From Reclinomonas americana ATCC 50394 (taxonomy: Eukaryota > Jakobida > Jakobea > Jakobida): a DNA stretch of 51,189 nt. The position numbers were made by a program, and so were the translations under genes. The stretch covers positions 80,930 through 132,118 of the forward strand of contig PS015167.1 in NCBI GenBank assembly GCA_048213135.1, written 5' to 3'. Shown in pieces: positions 12,201-23,101 of the stretch. How positions within the stretch are numbered: position 1 is the stretch's first letter; the number at the start of each line of letters is the position of its first letter. Below the pieces are notes generated by a model. That model was given only the letters and a program-made list of their open reading frames with translations. It ran no database searches and was not told where the DNA came from.

Positions 12201-13875
12201 CGTGTTGGCTGCCGTCACAGAGTTCGAGCCGCTCGGAGTCGTGCGTCCACTGGTGCTTCGCTCGCGCGGTGTGAGTGATCCACCAATGCTTCGCGAGCTC
12301 ACGCCAAGCGACGGTGCTGAGGGTGGGCGACCACCGCGCGGAGTCAGACTGCCACCCACCGAGCGTGATGCGTTCGAGGCAGCGGCCGCAGCGGCCGCAG
12401 CGGCGGCAGCAGTGCCCGAGGAACCGCCCCTGTGCGAGAGGGAGTGTGATGAGTGTGCGAGGACAACGTGATGGGCGTGCAAAATGTAAAGGGTACCTGG
12501 GTGTCTTGCTTCCACTGGCAGCGGCGCTGCTCGTGGTGGTGGTACGAGTGGCCCGCGTAGTCGTTGCCGTGGCCGAAGCCGTGGGCGTAGTCGAGCGAGT
12601 GCGCGGCGTCTTCGGGCGTGAGTTCTCCTGGTTGTCCTCCGGGAGCGGTGTGGCAGCCTTCCTGGCGATTTTGCCACCCACTTTTTTCTTGTCGGTCTCG
12701 GCTGCGGGCTTGCGGCGCTTGGTGGCCGGAGCCTCCTCGTCTGCAACAGTGGCGGCAGCAGCTGAAGGCTGCGCGGCCGCCGACTCGTCGGCGGTGATGC
12801 CGGCGAGGCTGTCCTCGCTGAGGGCCACCGAGCCGGAGTCCTCGGTTTCGACGGATTCGTCGTGGGAGCGCTTTGCCAGGAGGCCACTGGGAAGGAGAGA
12901 GGGAGAAGGAGAGGGAAAGGGAGAAGGTGAGAGGGGGAAGGGAAAAGAAAGGGAGAGGAAAAGGGGGAGGAGGTGAGGGGGAAGGGGGAAGAGAGAGAGA
13001 GAGAGAGTTGACAGGGTATGGAACATCCGAGTGAGGGCACCATGGAGAGAAGGAGAGGGGAGAGGTTCGAGGCGGATTCGAAGAAATAGAGTGTAAGAGG
13101 ACACGGACTGAGAGAAAGGGAGAAAGTGAGGGGGGGAATGGAGAAGGGAGAAGGGAAGGGAACGAGAGGGAGTTAACAAGGCATGGAATATGCAACAGGA
13201 CGGAGAGAAGGAGGGGAGAGTGTAAGAGGACGCGGACTGAGGGAAAGGAAGAGGCAGAGAAGTAGACAAGACGAAAAGGAAAGGAGAACGCATTCCACGC
13301 GTACTACATCTATAGCACGCCATTGTTGCGAGGAAAAAGAACTGAAGATCTTCTCTCGTCATTTGCTTCAAATTGGAGGAGAAGACAGCACCGTCACTTG
13401 CCCTCTACACACGCGGTCTCTCACAGCTCTCCAACTCTCGCGTAGTCTCATTTGAGTCACTTTCCCCACGTTCTCTGCAACAAAGAGTCTCTCCAGCTCG
13501 TTGCGTTATCTCAGTCCACTTTGCTGATCATCTTCTCTTCCATATCCTCTTCTTCTTCCTTTCTACTCCTTCTTCTCCTTTCTACTCCTTCTTCTCCTCC
13601 TCTCCCTCTCCACATGCTGCGCAACGATTTGGGGCTTCCCACTGGCAACGCCGGCACCACACTCGGCGACACCGCTCCCGGCAACACCACCTTGGTCGGC
13701 GGCTTCAGCTTGCTGGCACTGCGCGGTGTCTTGGGCGCCGCCAGAGCACCACCCGCGTTCGCCGACGCCTCGGAGAGAACTCCAGCACCGCTCTGTGTAC
13801 AGAGAGAGGGAGAAGTGAGGGAAAGGGAGAGAGCGAGAGAAGTGAGGGAAGAGAACGGAAGAGAAAAAAGAGAAA

Positions 13876-13974
<99 letters not shown>

Positions 13975-14239
13975 GAGGAGGAGGAGGAGGAGGTAGGTAG
14001 GTAGGTAGGTAGGTAGGTAGGTAGGTAGGTAGGTAGGTAGGTAGGTAGGTAGGTAGGTAGGTAGGTAGGTAGGTAGGTAGGTAGGTAGGTAGNNNNNNNN
14101 NNNNNNNNNNNNNNNNNNNNNNNNNNNNNNNNNNNNNNNNNNNNNNNNNNNNNACCGTCCTTACGGTAAGTACCGGACCGTCCGTAGGTACCTACGGTAC
14201 GTCGTAGGGTACCGACGGACGGACGGTGTACGGTACGAG

Positions 14240-14278
<39 letters not shown>

Positions 14279-14748
14279 GGAGGAAGGCAGGACAGTGAGT
14301 GAGTGAGTGAGTGAGTGCGTGTGTGTGAGTGTGTGTGTGTGTGAGTGAGTGAGTGAGTGAGTGAGTGAGTGAGTGAGTGAGTGAGTGAGTGAGTGAGTGA
14401 GTGAGTGAGTGAGTGAGTGAATGAGTGAGCATGAGAGAGAGAGTGAGAGTGAGAGTGAGTGAGTGTGTGTATGAAAGAAGACAATGAGCGAGACGAGTCT
14501 TGTCAGTGATTGGTGAGAGAATGTGAGCAGGTGGTGAGGTGAGGGGGTGGAATGAGCAGCAGTTGTGTGAGTGCGATCTCAGTGTGTGTAAGAGAGTGTG
14601 AGAGGAGAGTGAGAAAGAGAGACAGGGTGGTGCAAGAAGTGTGTGATTGCAGTGCGTGTTCTTGTGTTCTGTGCTTGCATGTGTACGAGAGAGGGAAGAA
14701 GGATATATGTTGTGTTGTTTTGTTGTACGCAACGTGATCGACGTCCAT
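9267..14748 (-). CDS. Kinesin-14 family C-terminal motor protein
   Basis: Minus-end-directed-type microtubule motor, by family. Exons in transcription order: 14748-14734 (tentative MDVDH start), 13792-13626, 12886-12497, 12429-12021, 11964-11853, 11792-11449, 11380-11185, 11049-10970, 10900-10746, 10671-10542, 10210-10024, 9954-9803, 9725-9407, 9358-9267. Every junction keeps phase, giving 915 residues. Residues 1-~330 are a basic Ser/Pro/Ala-rich tail. About 330-530 is coiled coil. The kinesin-14 neck ([14 protein letters not shown]) leads into a C-terminal motor with P-loop GVTGSGKT, switch [10 protein letters not shown], switch [10 protein letters not shown] and the [18 protein letters not shown] helix. 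The P-loop has Val where most kinesins have Gln. Five donors are GTTGCG, including the first intron. The first exon lies across a microsatellite gap and is less certain; exons 2-14 are firm. Confidence 0.93.
13879..14435. repeat. Compound microsatellite block in kinesin intron 1
   Basis: (GA)n at about 13879-13968, (TAGG)n at about 13992-14092, a 61-N gap at 14093-14153, a non-repetitive TACGGT/ACCGTA-rich segment at 14154-14230, (GA)n at 14243-14274 and (GAGT)n at about 14296-14430. All lie in the inferred first intron of the kinesin gene, on its antisense strand. Confidence 0.9.
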
Positions 14749-15137
14749 GCGGGCGAGAGTGAATGAAAACAAAAAAACGAACACAAAAGTTGTAACGGTC
14801 ACAAACAGTCAGTCGATCGGCGAGTTCACACTCTCTCACAAATGCTGACTCTGCGCGCTGCCAATGTTGCGTCTCTCACCTTCTCTCTCTCACACTCACT
14901 GTGTCTCTCTGCGTGTGTGCGCCTGAGTGCATTTGTGAGGAAAAGTAGAGTGGATTTTTTCTGTGCAACAGATTCTGTTTCTTATGAGGCGCATGATGGG
15001 CTCTCTGCATGAGAGAGAGAGAGAGTGTGTGTGTGTGAGAGGGAGAGAGAGACAGAGACAGAGTGTGTGCTCTGAGAGTGCGATGCATTTCACAGACAAT
15101 TGCCCCGTCGGACTTTCTCAGTCAAATGCACACACAC

Positions 15138-15179
<42 letters not shown>

Positions 15180-15204
15180 GAGCAAAGAGCGACGAAGAAT
15201 GAGT
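14749..15204. other. Upstream region of the kinesin gene
   Basis: About 450 bp 5' of the inferred kinesin start (which reads leftward). It contains (GA)n and (GT)n runs but no frame or RNA I can support. The kinesin promoter should be here if the 14748 start is right. Confidence 0.4.
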
Positions 15205-15461
15205 ATTTGAGCGATACTCACACACACACTCACTCACTGCACTCACTCACACACACACACACTCACTCACGCACACACACACACACTCACTCCCCCACTC
15301 ACTCACACACACTCACATACTCTCTTCCTCACACACTCCCTCCCTCTCTCTCTCACACACACACTCACTCTCACACGCACTCACTCACTCACTCACTCAC
15401 ACTCACTCACTCACCCACTCACTCTCTCCTTCGCCCCCTCCTTCTCCTTCCACTCACCTCA
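15205..15461. repeat. (ACTC)n/(AC)n microsatellite at gap edge
   Basis: Interrupted ACTC and AC tandem repeats running into the 548-N gap at 15462. The long Thr/His/Ser frames across it are low-complexity translations, not genes. Confidence 0.9.
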
Positions 15462-16009
15462 NNNNNNNNNNNNNNNNNNNNNNNNNNNNNNNNNNNNNNN
15501 NNNNNNNNNNNNNNNNNNNNNNNNNNNNNNNNNNNNNNNNNNNNNNNNNNNNNNNNNNNNNNNNNNNNNNNNNNNNNNNNNNNNNNNNNNNNNNNNNNNN
15601 NNNNNNNNNNNNNNNNNNNNNNNNNNNNNNNNNNNNNNNNNNNNNNNNNNNNNNNNNNNNNNNNNNNNNNNNNNNNNNNNNNNNNNNNNNNNNNNNNNNN
15701 NNNNNNNNNNNNNNNNNNNNNNNNNNNNNNNNNNNNNNNNNNNNNNNNNNNNNNNNNNNNNNNNNNNNNNNNNNNNNNNNNNNNNNNNNNNNNNNNNNNN
15801 NNNNNNNNNNNNNNNNNNNNNNNNNNNNNNNNNNNNNNNNNNNNNNNNNNNNNNNNNNNNNNNNNNNNNNNNNNNNNNNNNNNNNNNNNNNNNNNNNNNN
15901 NNNNNNNNNNNNNNNNNNNNNNNNNNNNNNNNNNNNNNNNNNNNNNNNNNNNNNNNNNNNNNNNNNNNNNNNNNNNNNNNNNNNNNNNNNNNNNNNNNNN
16001 NNNNNNNNN
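15462..16009. other. Assembly gap, 548 N
   Basis: Left boundary of a reversed block (16010-16475) that carries the first two exons of the aminomethyltransferase gene. Confidence 0.98.
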
Positions 16010-16018
16010 AAACGCAAC

Positions 16019-16339
16019 GTAATCTGCCCCATGTGCGACACATCAAACAACCCCGCCGCCTTGCGGCAATGCAGATGCGAGTTCAACACCGATCCCTGCG
16101 TTCCCGCATACAACACCGGCATATCCCAGCCGCAAAAGTCGACCATCTTCGCGCCCAGCTCCAAGTGCAACTTGTGCAGCGGCGTGCGCTTCAGCGGCTG
16201 CGTCGGAAAAACACACACACAGTCAGCGGCCATGTGTGTGCGAGACACTTGTCACTCGACAGCAAGGATTCCTTGTGGCCACACGAGAGAGATGACACCA
16301 CAACATGCCAAGTCTCTGCGACAACAACACGAGCAGCAT
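16019..16339 (-). CDS. GCVT: GCVT exons 1-2 (N-terminus), on an inverted block
   Basis: On the minus strand, exon 1 at 16339-16256 would encode 28 residues, [20 protein letters not shown] and onward, with Arg and no acidic residue, as expected of a mitochondrial presequence. Exon 2 at 16197-16019 encodes the classic T-protein N-terminus ([19 protein letters not shown], then [12 protein letters not shown]). Exon 2 ends in phase 2 at a GTTGCG donor. The rest of the protein lies on the plus strand from 16678 and starts with the one base needed to complete the codon ([11 protein letters not shown]). The block 16010-16475 is bounded by N runs on both sides and is therefore almost certainly reversed in the scaffold. 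Exon 1 is the less certain of the two. Confidence 0.85.
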
Positions 16340-16677
16340 CGACGCAGCTGCAGTGTTGGCCGGAGGCGCCGTCGAAGCCGCAGCTGCGCTCAGGCGAGAG
16401 AGCAGCGGAGGAGCCAGTCGCTGCAGCTGTTGATGGTGGAGGAGGAGAAGAGGGGGAAGGGCGATGAAGGGGCCANNNNNNNNNNNNNNNNNNNNNNNNN
16501 NNNNNNNNNNNNNNNNNNNNNNNNNNNNNNNNNNNNNGTTTTTTCCTCGGTTGCCGGGGGAATTTGTGGGGGAGAATGTGAAGCAAGAGGGGTGCTCTTC
16601 TGTGTTGGGGCGAGTGAGCAGCGACAAGATGTCGATGCACATGCTGCGGCTCTTGCTCTCAATTTATCCCGACGCAG

Positions 16678-18526
16678 TGTCAAGGGCCGCGACGCCATCA
16701 GCTTCATGGAGTCACTGGCGCCTGCCGATCTCAAGGTCCTTCATCATTGACGCGCATCAAACGCGCCTTTCCTCTTGTCTCACCTCCATTTTCGATTATC
16801 AGGAGACACCCCACGGTCATGCCAAGCTGTCCATGGTACGCTGTGATGATTATCCAGCTGACCAAGCCTGCCTGTTTTCTCACTCGCTTTCGTCACAGTT
16901 CCTCGACTCTCAGGGCGGCATCCTCGACGACACTATGATCTCGGTGCGCTCGGCGACCGAGCTGTACGTGGTCGTCAATGCCGGCTGTGCCGACGCCGAC
17001 TGGGAGCGCATCCAGGTGGCCGCCTCTATTTTCCGCTCGGCCGGCAAGGACGTGAATGTGCACTTCCACACCGGTGCCGGTCTCATTGCGCTGCAGGGTA
17101 TGTGAATGATGCATCTTTCACCCTGACTTTCCTGCGCGCTCTTCCGCGCACAATCTCTCTGGTTTCTTTGTGAGCGTGTCTCTGTCTCCGTCAGCGTACG
17201 GTCTTTTGCTTCCGCTACTATTTCTCTTGCCCTCTGAATGTCGCGTTCTTTTGTAGTCTCGTTCTCTCTGCTTTCTACTCTCTCTCTCTCTCTCTCTCGT
17301 TCTGCATGCAACTCAACCATCCGCTGATACCACCACATTTGCTGCACTCATGTTGTCTGTTTCTCACTCTTTCTCTTCCCTCGCTCTCTTTCTGTGCGTA
17401 TCTCTGCCACGTGGTCTTTCTGTCTGTGACTCTCGCTCGCATCTTCGTTCCCTTCTGCCTCTCTCTCCGCCCTTATGTTTCACTCTTGCCTCCTTCTCTA
17501 TACTCTCTCATTCTGGATGTGATTTTGCTGCCCTCTCTTGCACTGACTTTCACACTCTCTCTCGTCTCCCTTCTCCTCCACTTTCTCTCTCTTCCCCTAT
17601 CTCTCCCTTCCCCTCTTTCCCTTTCCCCTCCCGAGCAGGCCCCCGCGCCATCGACGTGCTGGCCGACCTGGTCGACGAGTCGGTGCGCGACTCGCTGCGC
17701 AAGCAGCCCTTCATGTCGGGTCGCGAGCTGATCATCACCGGCGGCGGCAGCAAGCCCATCAAGACACTGACCACCCGCTGCGGCTACACGGGTGAGGACG
17801 GATTCGAAATCAGTGTCAGCGCGGAGGATTCGGAGGATCTGGCGCGCCGTCTGCTGAAGAATCCGCTGGCGCTGCCGGTGGGACTCGGTGCGCGTGACTC
17901 GCTTCGTCTGGAGGCTGTTGCGTATACTGTCGATGGGCGGTGACGGGATGGACGGTGGTGTGCTGATTTTTCTTTTGGGTGGTGGTGATGCAGGGCTTGT
18001 GCTTGTACGGCAACGACATTGACACGAACTCGAACCCGCTGGAGGCGTCGTTGGCGTGGGTGATTGGTGTGTGCGTGCATGTGTGGGAGTAGGGGTTTCT
18101 TTTCCATACTGACCGCGGTGGGGGTGTAGGCAAACGCCGCCGCACAGAGGGCGGCTTTGTCGGCGCCGAGGCCATCCTGCCGATCAAGAATCAAAAGGTG
18201 TTGAAGAAGCGCGTTGGTTTCATCACGGAGGGTGCCCCAGCTCGTCGTTGCGTGCTGCGTGTGTTTTCCTATTGTCGACAACGCTGCTGTTAAATCATAG
18301 TCGTGGAACAGAGCACACGGAGGTGCTGGACGCCAAGGGCAATGTCATTGGCGAGGTGACGAGCGGCACCATGTCGCCCAACTTGCGCAAGAATATTGGC
18401 ATGGCGTACGTGGCTTCCGACTTTGCCAAGGAGGGCACGTCGATCCAGTTGCGTGTGCGTGGCAAGGAGCAGCCGGGACAGGTGGTGAAGATGCCGTTTG
18501 TGCCGCACGGGTACTACCGCGGGTGA
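16678..18526 (+). CDS. GCVT: Aminomethyltransferase, glycine cleavage system T protein, exons 3-9
   Basis: Transfers the methylene group from the aminomethyl-lipoyl H protein to tetrahydrofolate and releases ammonia; mitochondrial matrix by family. Exons: 16678-16735, 16803-16835, 16899-17097, 17639-17916, 17994-18066, 18130-18246, 18312-18526. All phases agree. Recognisable segments are [65 protein letters not shown] and the C-terminal RKNIGMAYV and [11 protein letters not shown]. With the two exons on the inverted block the protein is 411 residues, close to the usual length. Donors at 17917 and 18247 are GTTGCG. The 62-N gap at 16476-16537 lies in the intron before exon 3. Confidence 0.95.
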
Positions 18527-18653
18527 GCGAGCAAGTGTTGGGGGGTTGGAGAAGGATGTGGTGGGTGAAGTGAAGATCACTGCGAAGAGAATTGGCTGAG
18601 TGATGTTGTCTCTCTCTCTCTTTCTCTGTGCACCCTCTTTCAAATCATGGGAG

Positions 18654-18659
18654 TTTATT
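18654..18659 (-). terminator. Likely polyadenylation signal of the EF-hand/ankyrin gene
   Basis: AATAAA on the minus strand, 86 bp downstream of the stop at 18745. It lies in the convergent spacer with GCVT. Confidence 0.5.
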
Positions 18660-18744
18660 CAAGCAGGGGTAGCAGACGAATGCTTCAGAGAGAGAGAGAG
18701 AGAGAGTGAGAGAGAGAGAGAATCGGTTCCCCGCGCGTAGGTGA

Positions 18745-20178
18745 TTACGACGACGACTGGGCGAGGCTGTTGAGCGATTCGGCCATGGAGCCCGATGCCA
18801 TCTCAACCGGCGTTTTGCCGTACTTGTCACCCACAGAGAGCAGCTCGGGGACAGTAGTGGCCACGATGCGTGCCGCATCCTCTTGCTCCTTGTCGACGGC
18901 CACGTGCAGCGCAGTCCACCCGCCTTCGTCGTCGATCGTCTTGGCAAGTCTCACCTCGCGGGGGCATCGGCGCTCGTCAGCCAACAGCCACTCCACTACG
19001 TCCTTTCCGCCAGCGCTCTCCGAAGAGCACGCTATCATTAGCGCCGTCGAGCCCTTGCCGTTCACTGAGCGAGCCAGCTCCGGACCGACCTGGGTGTCAA
19101 TCAGGAACTCCAGCATGGACACGTTGCCCAAGAACACCGCGTAGTGCCAGACGGTGTTGCCGCGCTCGTCCTTCTTCAGCAGCTGACGCGGGCCCTTGCT
19201 CGCCACCAAGTCGCGCAGGCCTTCAAGATCACCCTCCAATGCCATCTCATATGCCTTTTTGCCACCTTCACTGTGTTCCATTTTACGACCAGAGATGAGC
19301 GCTCTTCCGGAAGCGCCGCTCATTTCACGTGTACGACTCAGTGCACTCACTCATCGGCCACCTCGACTTCCTCTGCTTCAATCGTCGCGCCTTCCATCGC
19401 CGACATCATGACCATCATCGCAGCCAACATGGCGCTCTGCACAGAGGGAGGGGGGGGGGGGGGGGGAGGGGAGGAACGAACGTACGTAGTGTGGTGGCGG
19501 ACGGACGCCGGCCGCGCGCGTCGTCGTCGTACCGTACCGTACCGTAACCGTAACGAACCGTAACCGTACCCTAACCCTTACCTNNNNNNNNNNNNNNNNN
19601 NNNCTCCTCCTGTGCTCGTCGTGAGTCTCGGAGGGGGGGGGGTGAGAAACACCATTGTGTGCGTGAGGACGCCGCGCGCACTTGCGCTCACCTTGACAAA
19701 GACGCCAAATTCCTCCTCATTCAATGCACCGCTGCCGTCGGCGTCCTGATTGATGCAATGCAAATGCAGTGTCAATTTCGAACCCAACTCGCACAAAAAC
19801 AGCACATCACGCAACAAGAGAAACGAAGGCATCGTTCAGATCCTGCTCACTCGGCTCAGGTGCCGAAGGATCAAAGGACGCTGCGGGTGTGTGTTAGGAA
19901 AAGAGGGCTGCTCGGAAAAATTGATTGAATTCAACAAGTGGATGCAGACCTGCACTTTCACGGAAGACGCGGAAGACCTCCTCCTTCTCCAGCTGGCCAC
20001 TGCCGTCAGTCTGTGTGTGGCAGGGAGTGTGAGCACGAGAGCGCGTACTGAGCGATATAAGGAGGATATCGATCGTGACACGCACATCGGCCTTCTTGAA
20101 GGCCTCCGACACGGTGGTCTTGACCTCGTCACTCTGCATGTACTCCTCCAACGCTTCGGGACTCATCGCGGCACCCAT
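18745..20178 (-). CDS. EF-hand and ankyrin-repeat fusion protein
   Basis: Calcium-binding scaffold-type protein, role unknown. Exons in order: 20178-20086, 20010-19950, 19880-19816, 19745-19692, 19436-19351, 19270-18745, giving 294 residues with all phases matching. Two canonical EF-hand loops are present: DTDGSGQLEKEE at residues 31-42 and DADGSGALNEEE near 74-85. Four ankyrin repeats follow from about residue 120 (GNTVWHYAVFLGNVSMLEFL, GSTALMIACSS, GWTALHVAVDK, GKTPVEMA). The EF-hand part appears to stop at 19347, but a strong GTGAGT donor two codon positions earlier joins in phase, over an 80-nt intron, to the ankyrin exon. I therefore read one gene, not two 23 bp apart. Intron 4 carries a G-run and a 20-N gap; intron 3 starts GTTGCG. 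Confidence 0.88.
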
Positions 20179-20707
20179 GTTGTCTGCTCTCAAAACAAAA
20201 CCCAGTAAAAGTGAATAAAAAGTTCTCGCAACGCGTGTGTTCGTGCGCACGCGCGTATGTATACAGCGCACTTTTACAGGAGGGAAACCGACGCAAAACG
20301 TCGTCTCAGGGCGGGTGGTGGAGCAGAGGCTGTGGAGGAAGCAATACTGTCATGCAGTTTGTTCGATTTTCGAGCTCACCACAATCGATATTGTGAAGCA
20401 TGCAAAATCGCTCAGCACCTGTCCACCACTCGGCACAACTCGCCTTCCTCAACGCCCATCTTCTTCGACGACGCTCTGCGGTCGGTGCGAGCGTTTGCAA
20501 CTTGTGTGAACCACCAACCAAACACTTCATTCACCACATTGCAACTGTGACAAATGTCCACAACCCTTACACCAACAATAAAATACGGTTGAACTTGGTC
20601 ATCAAGACAGCTGTTGCTTGTCTGTTGGTGAATGAATTTGTTGTTGTTGTCACATAATTACCTCTCCAACTGTCATCTTCCATTGCAGGAGGCAATTGCA
20701 AAGCCAA
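20179..20707. other. Intergenic region upstream of the EF-hand/ankyrin gene
   Basis: About 530 bp with no gene I can support. A plus-strand AATAAA sits at 20577-20582 with no obvious plus-strand coding exon before it. The sequence near 20340-20400 has TTCGA/ATCGAT-type motifs like those at 1512-2700. Confidence 0.4.
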
Positions 20708-21225
20708 TCAAACGCGTGGGTCTCGAAAGGATTTCGTGGCGCGCGCAAATGGTGTCACAGCTTGCGTACACGCTGAACTGGCAGGAGCGACGCGCTCAAG
20801 TGGCATGTGCTCTTGGATCTTCTCCACCAGCTCGGCAACCTTGTTCCACATGCGGTCGTTCGCGATCGCCTTGTGGAGCGCCTTCTCGTCCTTCTGGCTC
20901 CACGGTGAGCTCCACAATCAGCACCTTCGTCACCTGTGCATGCGCATCGCCACCTGGACCTCCTCGAGTCACTGCCACAGTGTCTGGTTCCAGCTTTGCC
21001 AACTGGTCTTCTCCTGCCGCCGGCACCAACAAGTTTTGTACATGTGGGACCTTGTCCGTGTAGAAGACTGCGTCGCTGTGCACTCGAGTCTCTGAGTTCC
21101 TCGTGCATAATCAGACGCCCTTTGGAGTGCATATGCTTCCTTGCCCCACGACGTCTGCAACTGCATTTCGGACTGTACGAACGTCGCACAAGGGTTCTCG
21201 AGTGTCACCTCGTCCCACACAATCG
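20708..21225 (-). CDS. Hypothetical protein fragment with SANT/Myb-like segment
   Basis: Minus-strand coding signal whose exon structure I could not settle. One segment (about 21090-20930) reads DAVFYTDKVPHVQNLLVPAA and then GEDQLAKLEPDTVA. Another, in a different frame (about 20917-20711, stop TGA at 20710-20708), reads PWSQKDEKALHKAIANDRMW then NKVAELVEKI, which resembles a SANT/Myb-like helix bundle with two spaced Trp. A third (21220-21110) reads EVTLENPCATFVQSEMQLQ. A short intron starting at GTGACT after DTVA, or a frameshift, could join the first two. The upstream end would lie very close to the divergent zinc-finger gene at 21246. It may be degraded. Confidence 0.35.
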
Positions 21226-21245
21226 GAGTTCACTCTTCTCACTGA

Positions 21246-21383
21246 ATGGATTCACGAGCCTCACCTGCCTCCTCCTCCGCAGCTGGCGCCTCTGCAGGAA
21301 CATACATTCCAGTGGAACGCTTTGTGGGGCCAGTGGACGACGAACTCAAATGCTCAGTGTGTCAGGAGGTTGGTGTGAGAGAC

Positions 21384-21426
<43 letters not shown>

Positions 21427-21489
21427 GAGGTAGGTGTGTGTGAGAGGAGGAGAGTACGTCTGTGTTCGTATATACAAAGTGTGTGTTGT

Positions 21490-21528
<39 letters not shown>

Positions 21529-22187
21529 NNNNNNNNNNNNNNNNNNNNNNNNNNNNNNNNNNNNNNNNNNNNNNNNNNNNNNNNNNNNNNNNNNNNNNNN
21601 NNNNNNNNNNNNNNNNNNNNNNNNNNNNNNNNNNNNNNNNNNNNNNNNNNNNNNNNNNNNNNNNNNNNNNNNNNNNNNNNNNNNNNNNNNNNNNNNNNNN
21701 NNNNNNNNNNNNNNNNNNNNNNNNNNNNNNNNNNNNNNNNNNNNNNNNNNNNNNNNNNNNNNNNNNNNNNNNNNNNNNNNNNNNNNNNNNNNNNNNNNNN
21801 NNNNNNNNNNNNNNNNNNNNNNNNNNNNNNNNNNNNNNNNNNNNNNNNNNNNNNNNNNNNNNNNNNNNNNNNNNNNNNNNNNNNNNNNNNNNNNNNNNNN
21901 NNNNNNNNNNNNNNNNNNNNNNNNNNNNNNNNNNNNNNNNNNNNNNNNNNNNNNNNNNNNNNNNNNNNNNNNNNNNNNNNNNNNNNNNNNNNNNNNNNNN
22001 NNNNNNNNNNNNNNNNNNNNNNNNNNNNNNNNNNNNNNNNNNNNNNNNNNNNNNNNNNNNNNNNNNNNNNCGTACGTTCGTAGGACCGTACTTACGTACT
22101 CGGTCGACAACGTAGTTGTCGCTCGCTCTCTCTCCTTCTCTCGTCTTCGTACTCGTACTCCTCGTACTCTCCTCTCCTCCCTCCCTC

Positions 22188-22232
<45 letters not shown>

Positions 22233-23101
22233 TCCTCCCTTTCCTCCCTCCCTTCCCTCCCTTCCCTCCCTCCCTTCCTCCTTCCGTTCCCTTTCTCCCT
22301 TCCTCCTTCCGTTCCCTTTCTCCCTTCCTCCTTCCGTTCCCTTCTCTCCCTCTCCTCTCTTCTTCATGCACAGTGGAACCCCCCTCTCGCACCGTCCGCA
22401 ACATGCTGGCCAAGCTGCTCGTGCGGTGCGCCAACCAGCCCGCCGGCTGCACCGAAGTCGTGGCCGTGTCGCAGCTGAGTGCACACGAACGCGACTGTGT
22501 ATTTGCGACGCTGCGCTGCTCCAACGCCGGCTGCTCGACGACGGTGACGGGTGGGCAGGCCGCGCTGCAGAGACATCGGGAGACCGAGTGTCAGTTTGAG
22601 GTGCGCAAGGCAATCAATCGTGTGTGCCTTTGGTTGTTGTTGTCTAACTTGTCGCGCAGGTGGTCACCTGCGCCGGCGGCTGCGGCTCGACACTGAGGCG
22701 ATTGGACTTTGAGGGCCACTCGTGTGTGGAGGAGCTGAGAACCAAGGTCGGCATCCCCCTCCCACTTCGCCTTGTCGCCTCTCTCCCTCACTCTCACACG
22801 CACGCAGCTGGACATGTCCATGGCACGCGAGCGCGCATTGCAGCAGCGTGTCGAGGAGCTGACGAGCATGCTGGCCAGCGCCGTCAATGAGCCGGCACAA
22901 GTCAGCACTGTCACCATGAGTGTGTCCGACCTGAAGATGCAACTCCGTCGCATGGGCGTGTCGGAGGCGGAGATTCGGGCGTGTGTGGAGAAGCGCGATT
23001 TGCACGAGTTGCTGATGCGGAGACGAAGTCAGCAGCAGCAGTCGTCGTCGTCGTATCACCATCATGCGAGGTCGGCGCCGCCGGACTCGCCACCGCCGGC
23101 G
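21246..23101 (+). CDS. RING/TRAF-type zinc-finger protein (broken by a gap)
   Basis: Probable E3-ligase-like adaptor, by domain order. Exon 1 (21246-21368) encodes a Ser/Ala-rich start and ERFVGPVDDELKCSVCQE, the first Cys pair of a RING finger. The rest of the RING would lie in the 542-N gap. After it, exons 22374-22600, 22660-22746 and 22808-23101 encode three TRAF-type fingers, with Cys/His spacings such as RCANQPAGCTEVV...HERDC, RCSNAGC...HRETEC and TCAGGCG...GHSC. A coiled coil (ALQQRVEELTSMLASAV) comes next, then a LKMQLRRMGVSEAEIRACVE segment like the short helical SAP-like motif in some RING proteins, and a Gln/Ser/His-rich tail. Exon 22808-23101 ends at a GTGAGT donor, so at least one 3' exon is missing, possibly in the gap at 23281. 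Confidence 0.8.
21529..22070. other. Assembly gap, 542 N, flanked by (GA)n and (CT)n
   Basis: Left edge is (GA)n (about 21495-21528). The right side has TACGT/CGTAC-rich sequence (22071-22110) and then (CT)n at about 22190-22228. It removes the RING finger core of the surrounding gene. Confidence 0.95.

Noticed and set aside
13200-15460. Tandem repeats as a CRISPR array or satellite centromere
   Set aside because: Units are 2-4 bp microsatellites with no spacers. The organism is eukaryotic and the repeats lie in introns and intergenic DNA.
18745-19323. Separate ankyrin gene starting at MSGASGR (19323) or MEHSEGG (19281)
   Set aside because: A phase-true splice joins the EF-hand exon to this frame, and both ATGs fall within that intron or just before the acceptor.
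19555-19583. CCCTAACCCTTACC as an internal telomere
   Set aside because: Only about two imperfect units, embedded in ACCGTA words inside an intron and next to a gap. This is too little to call telomeric.
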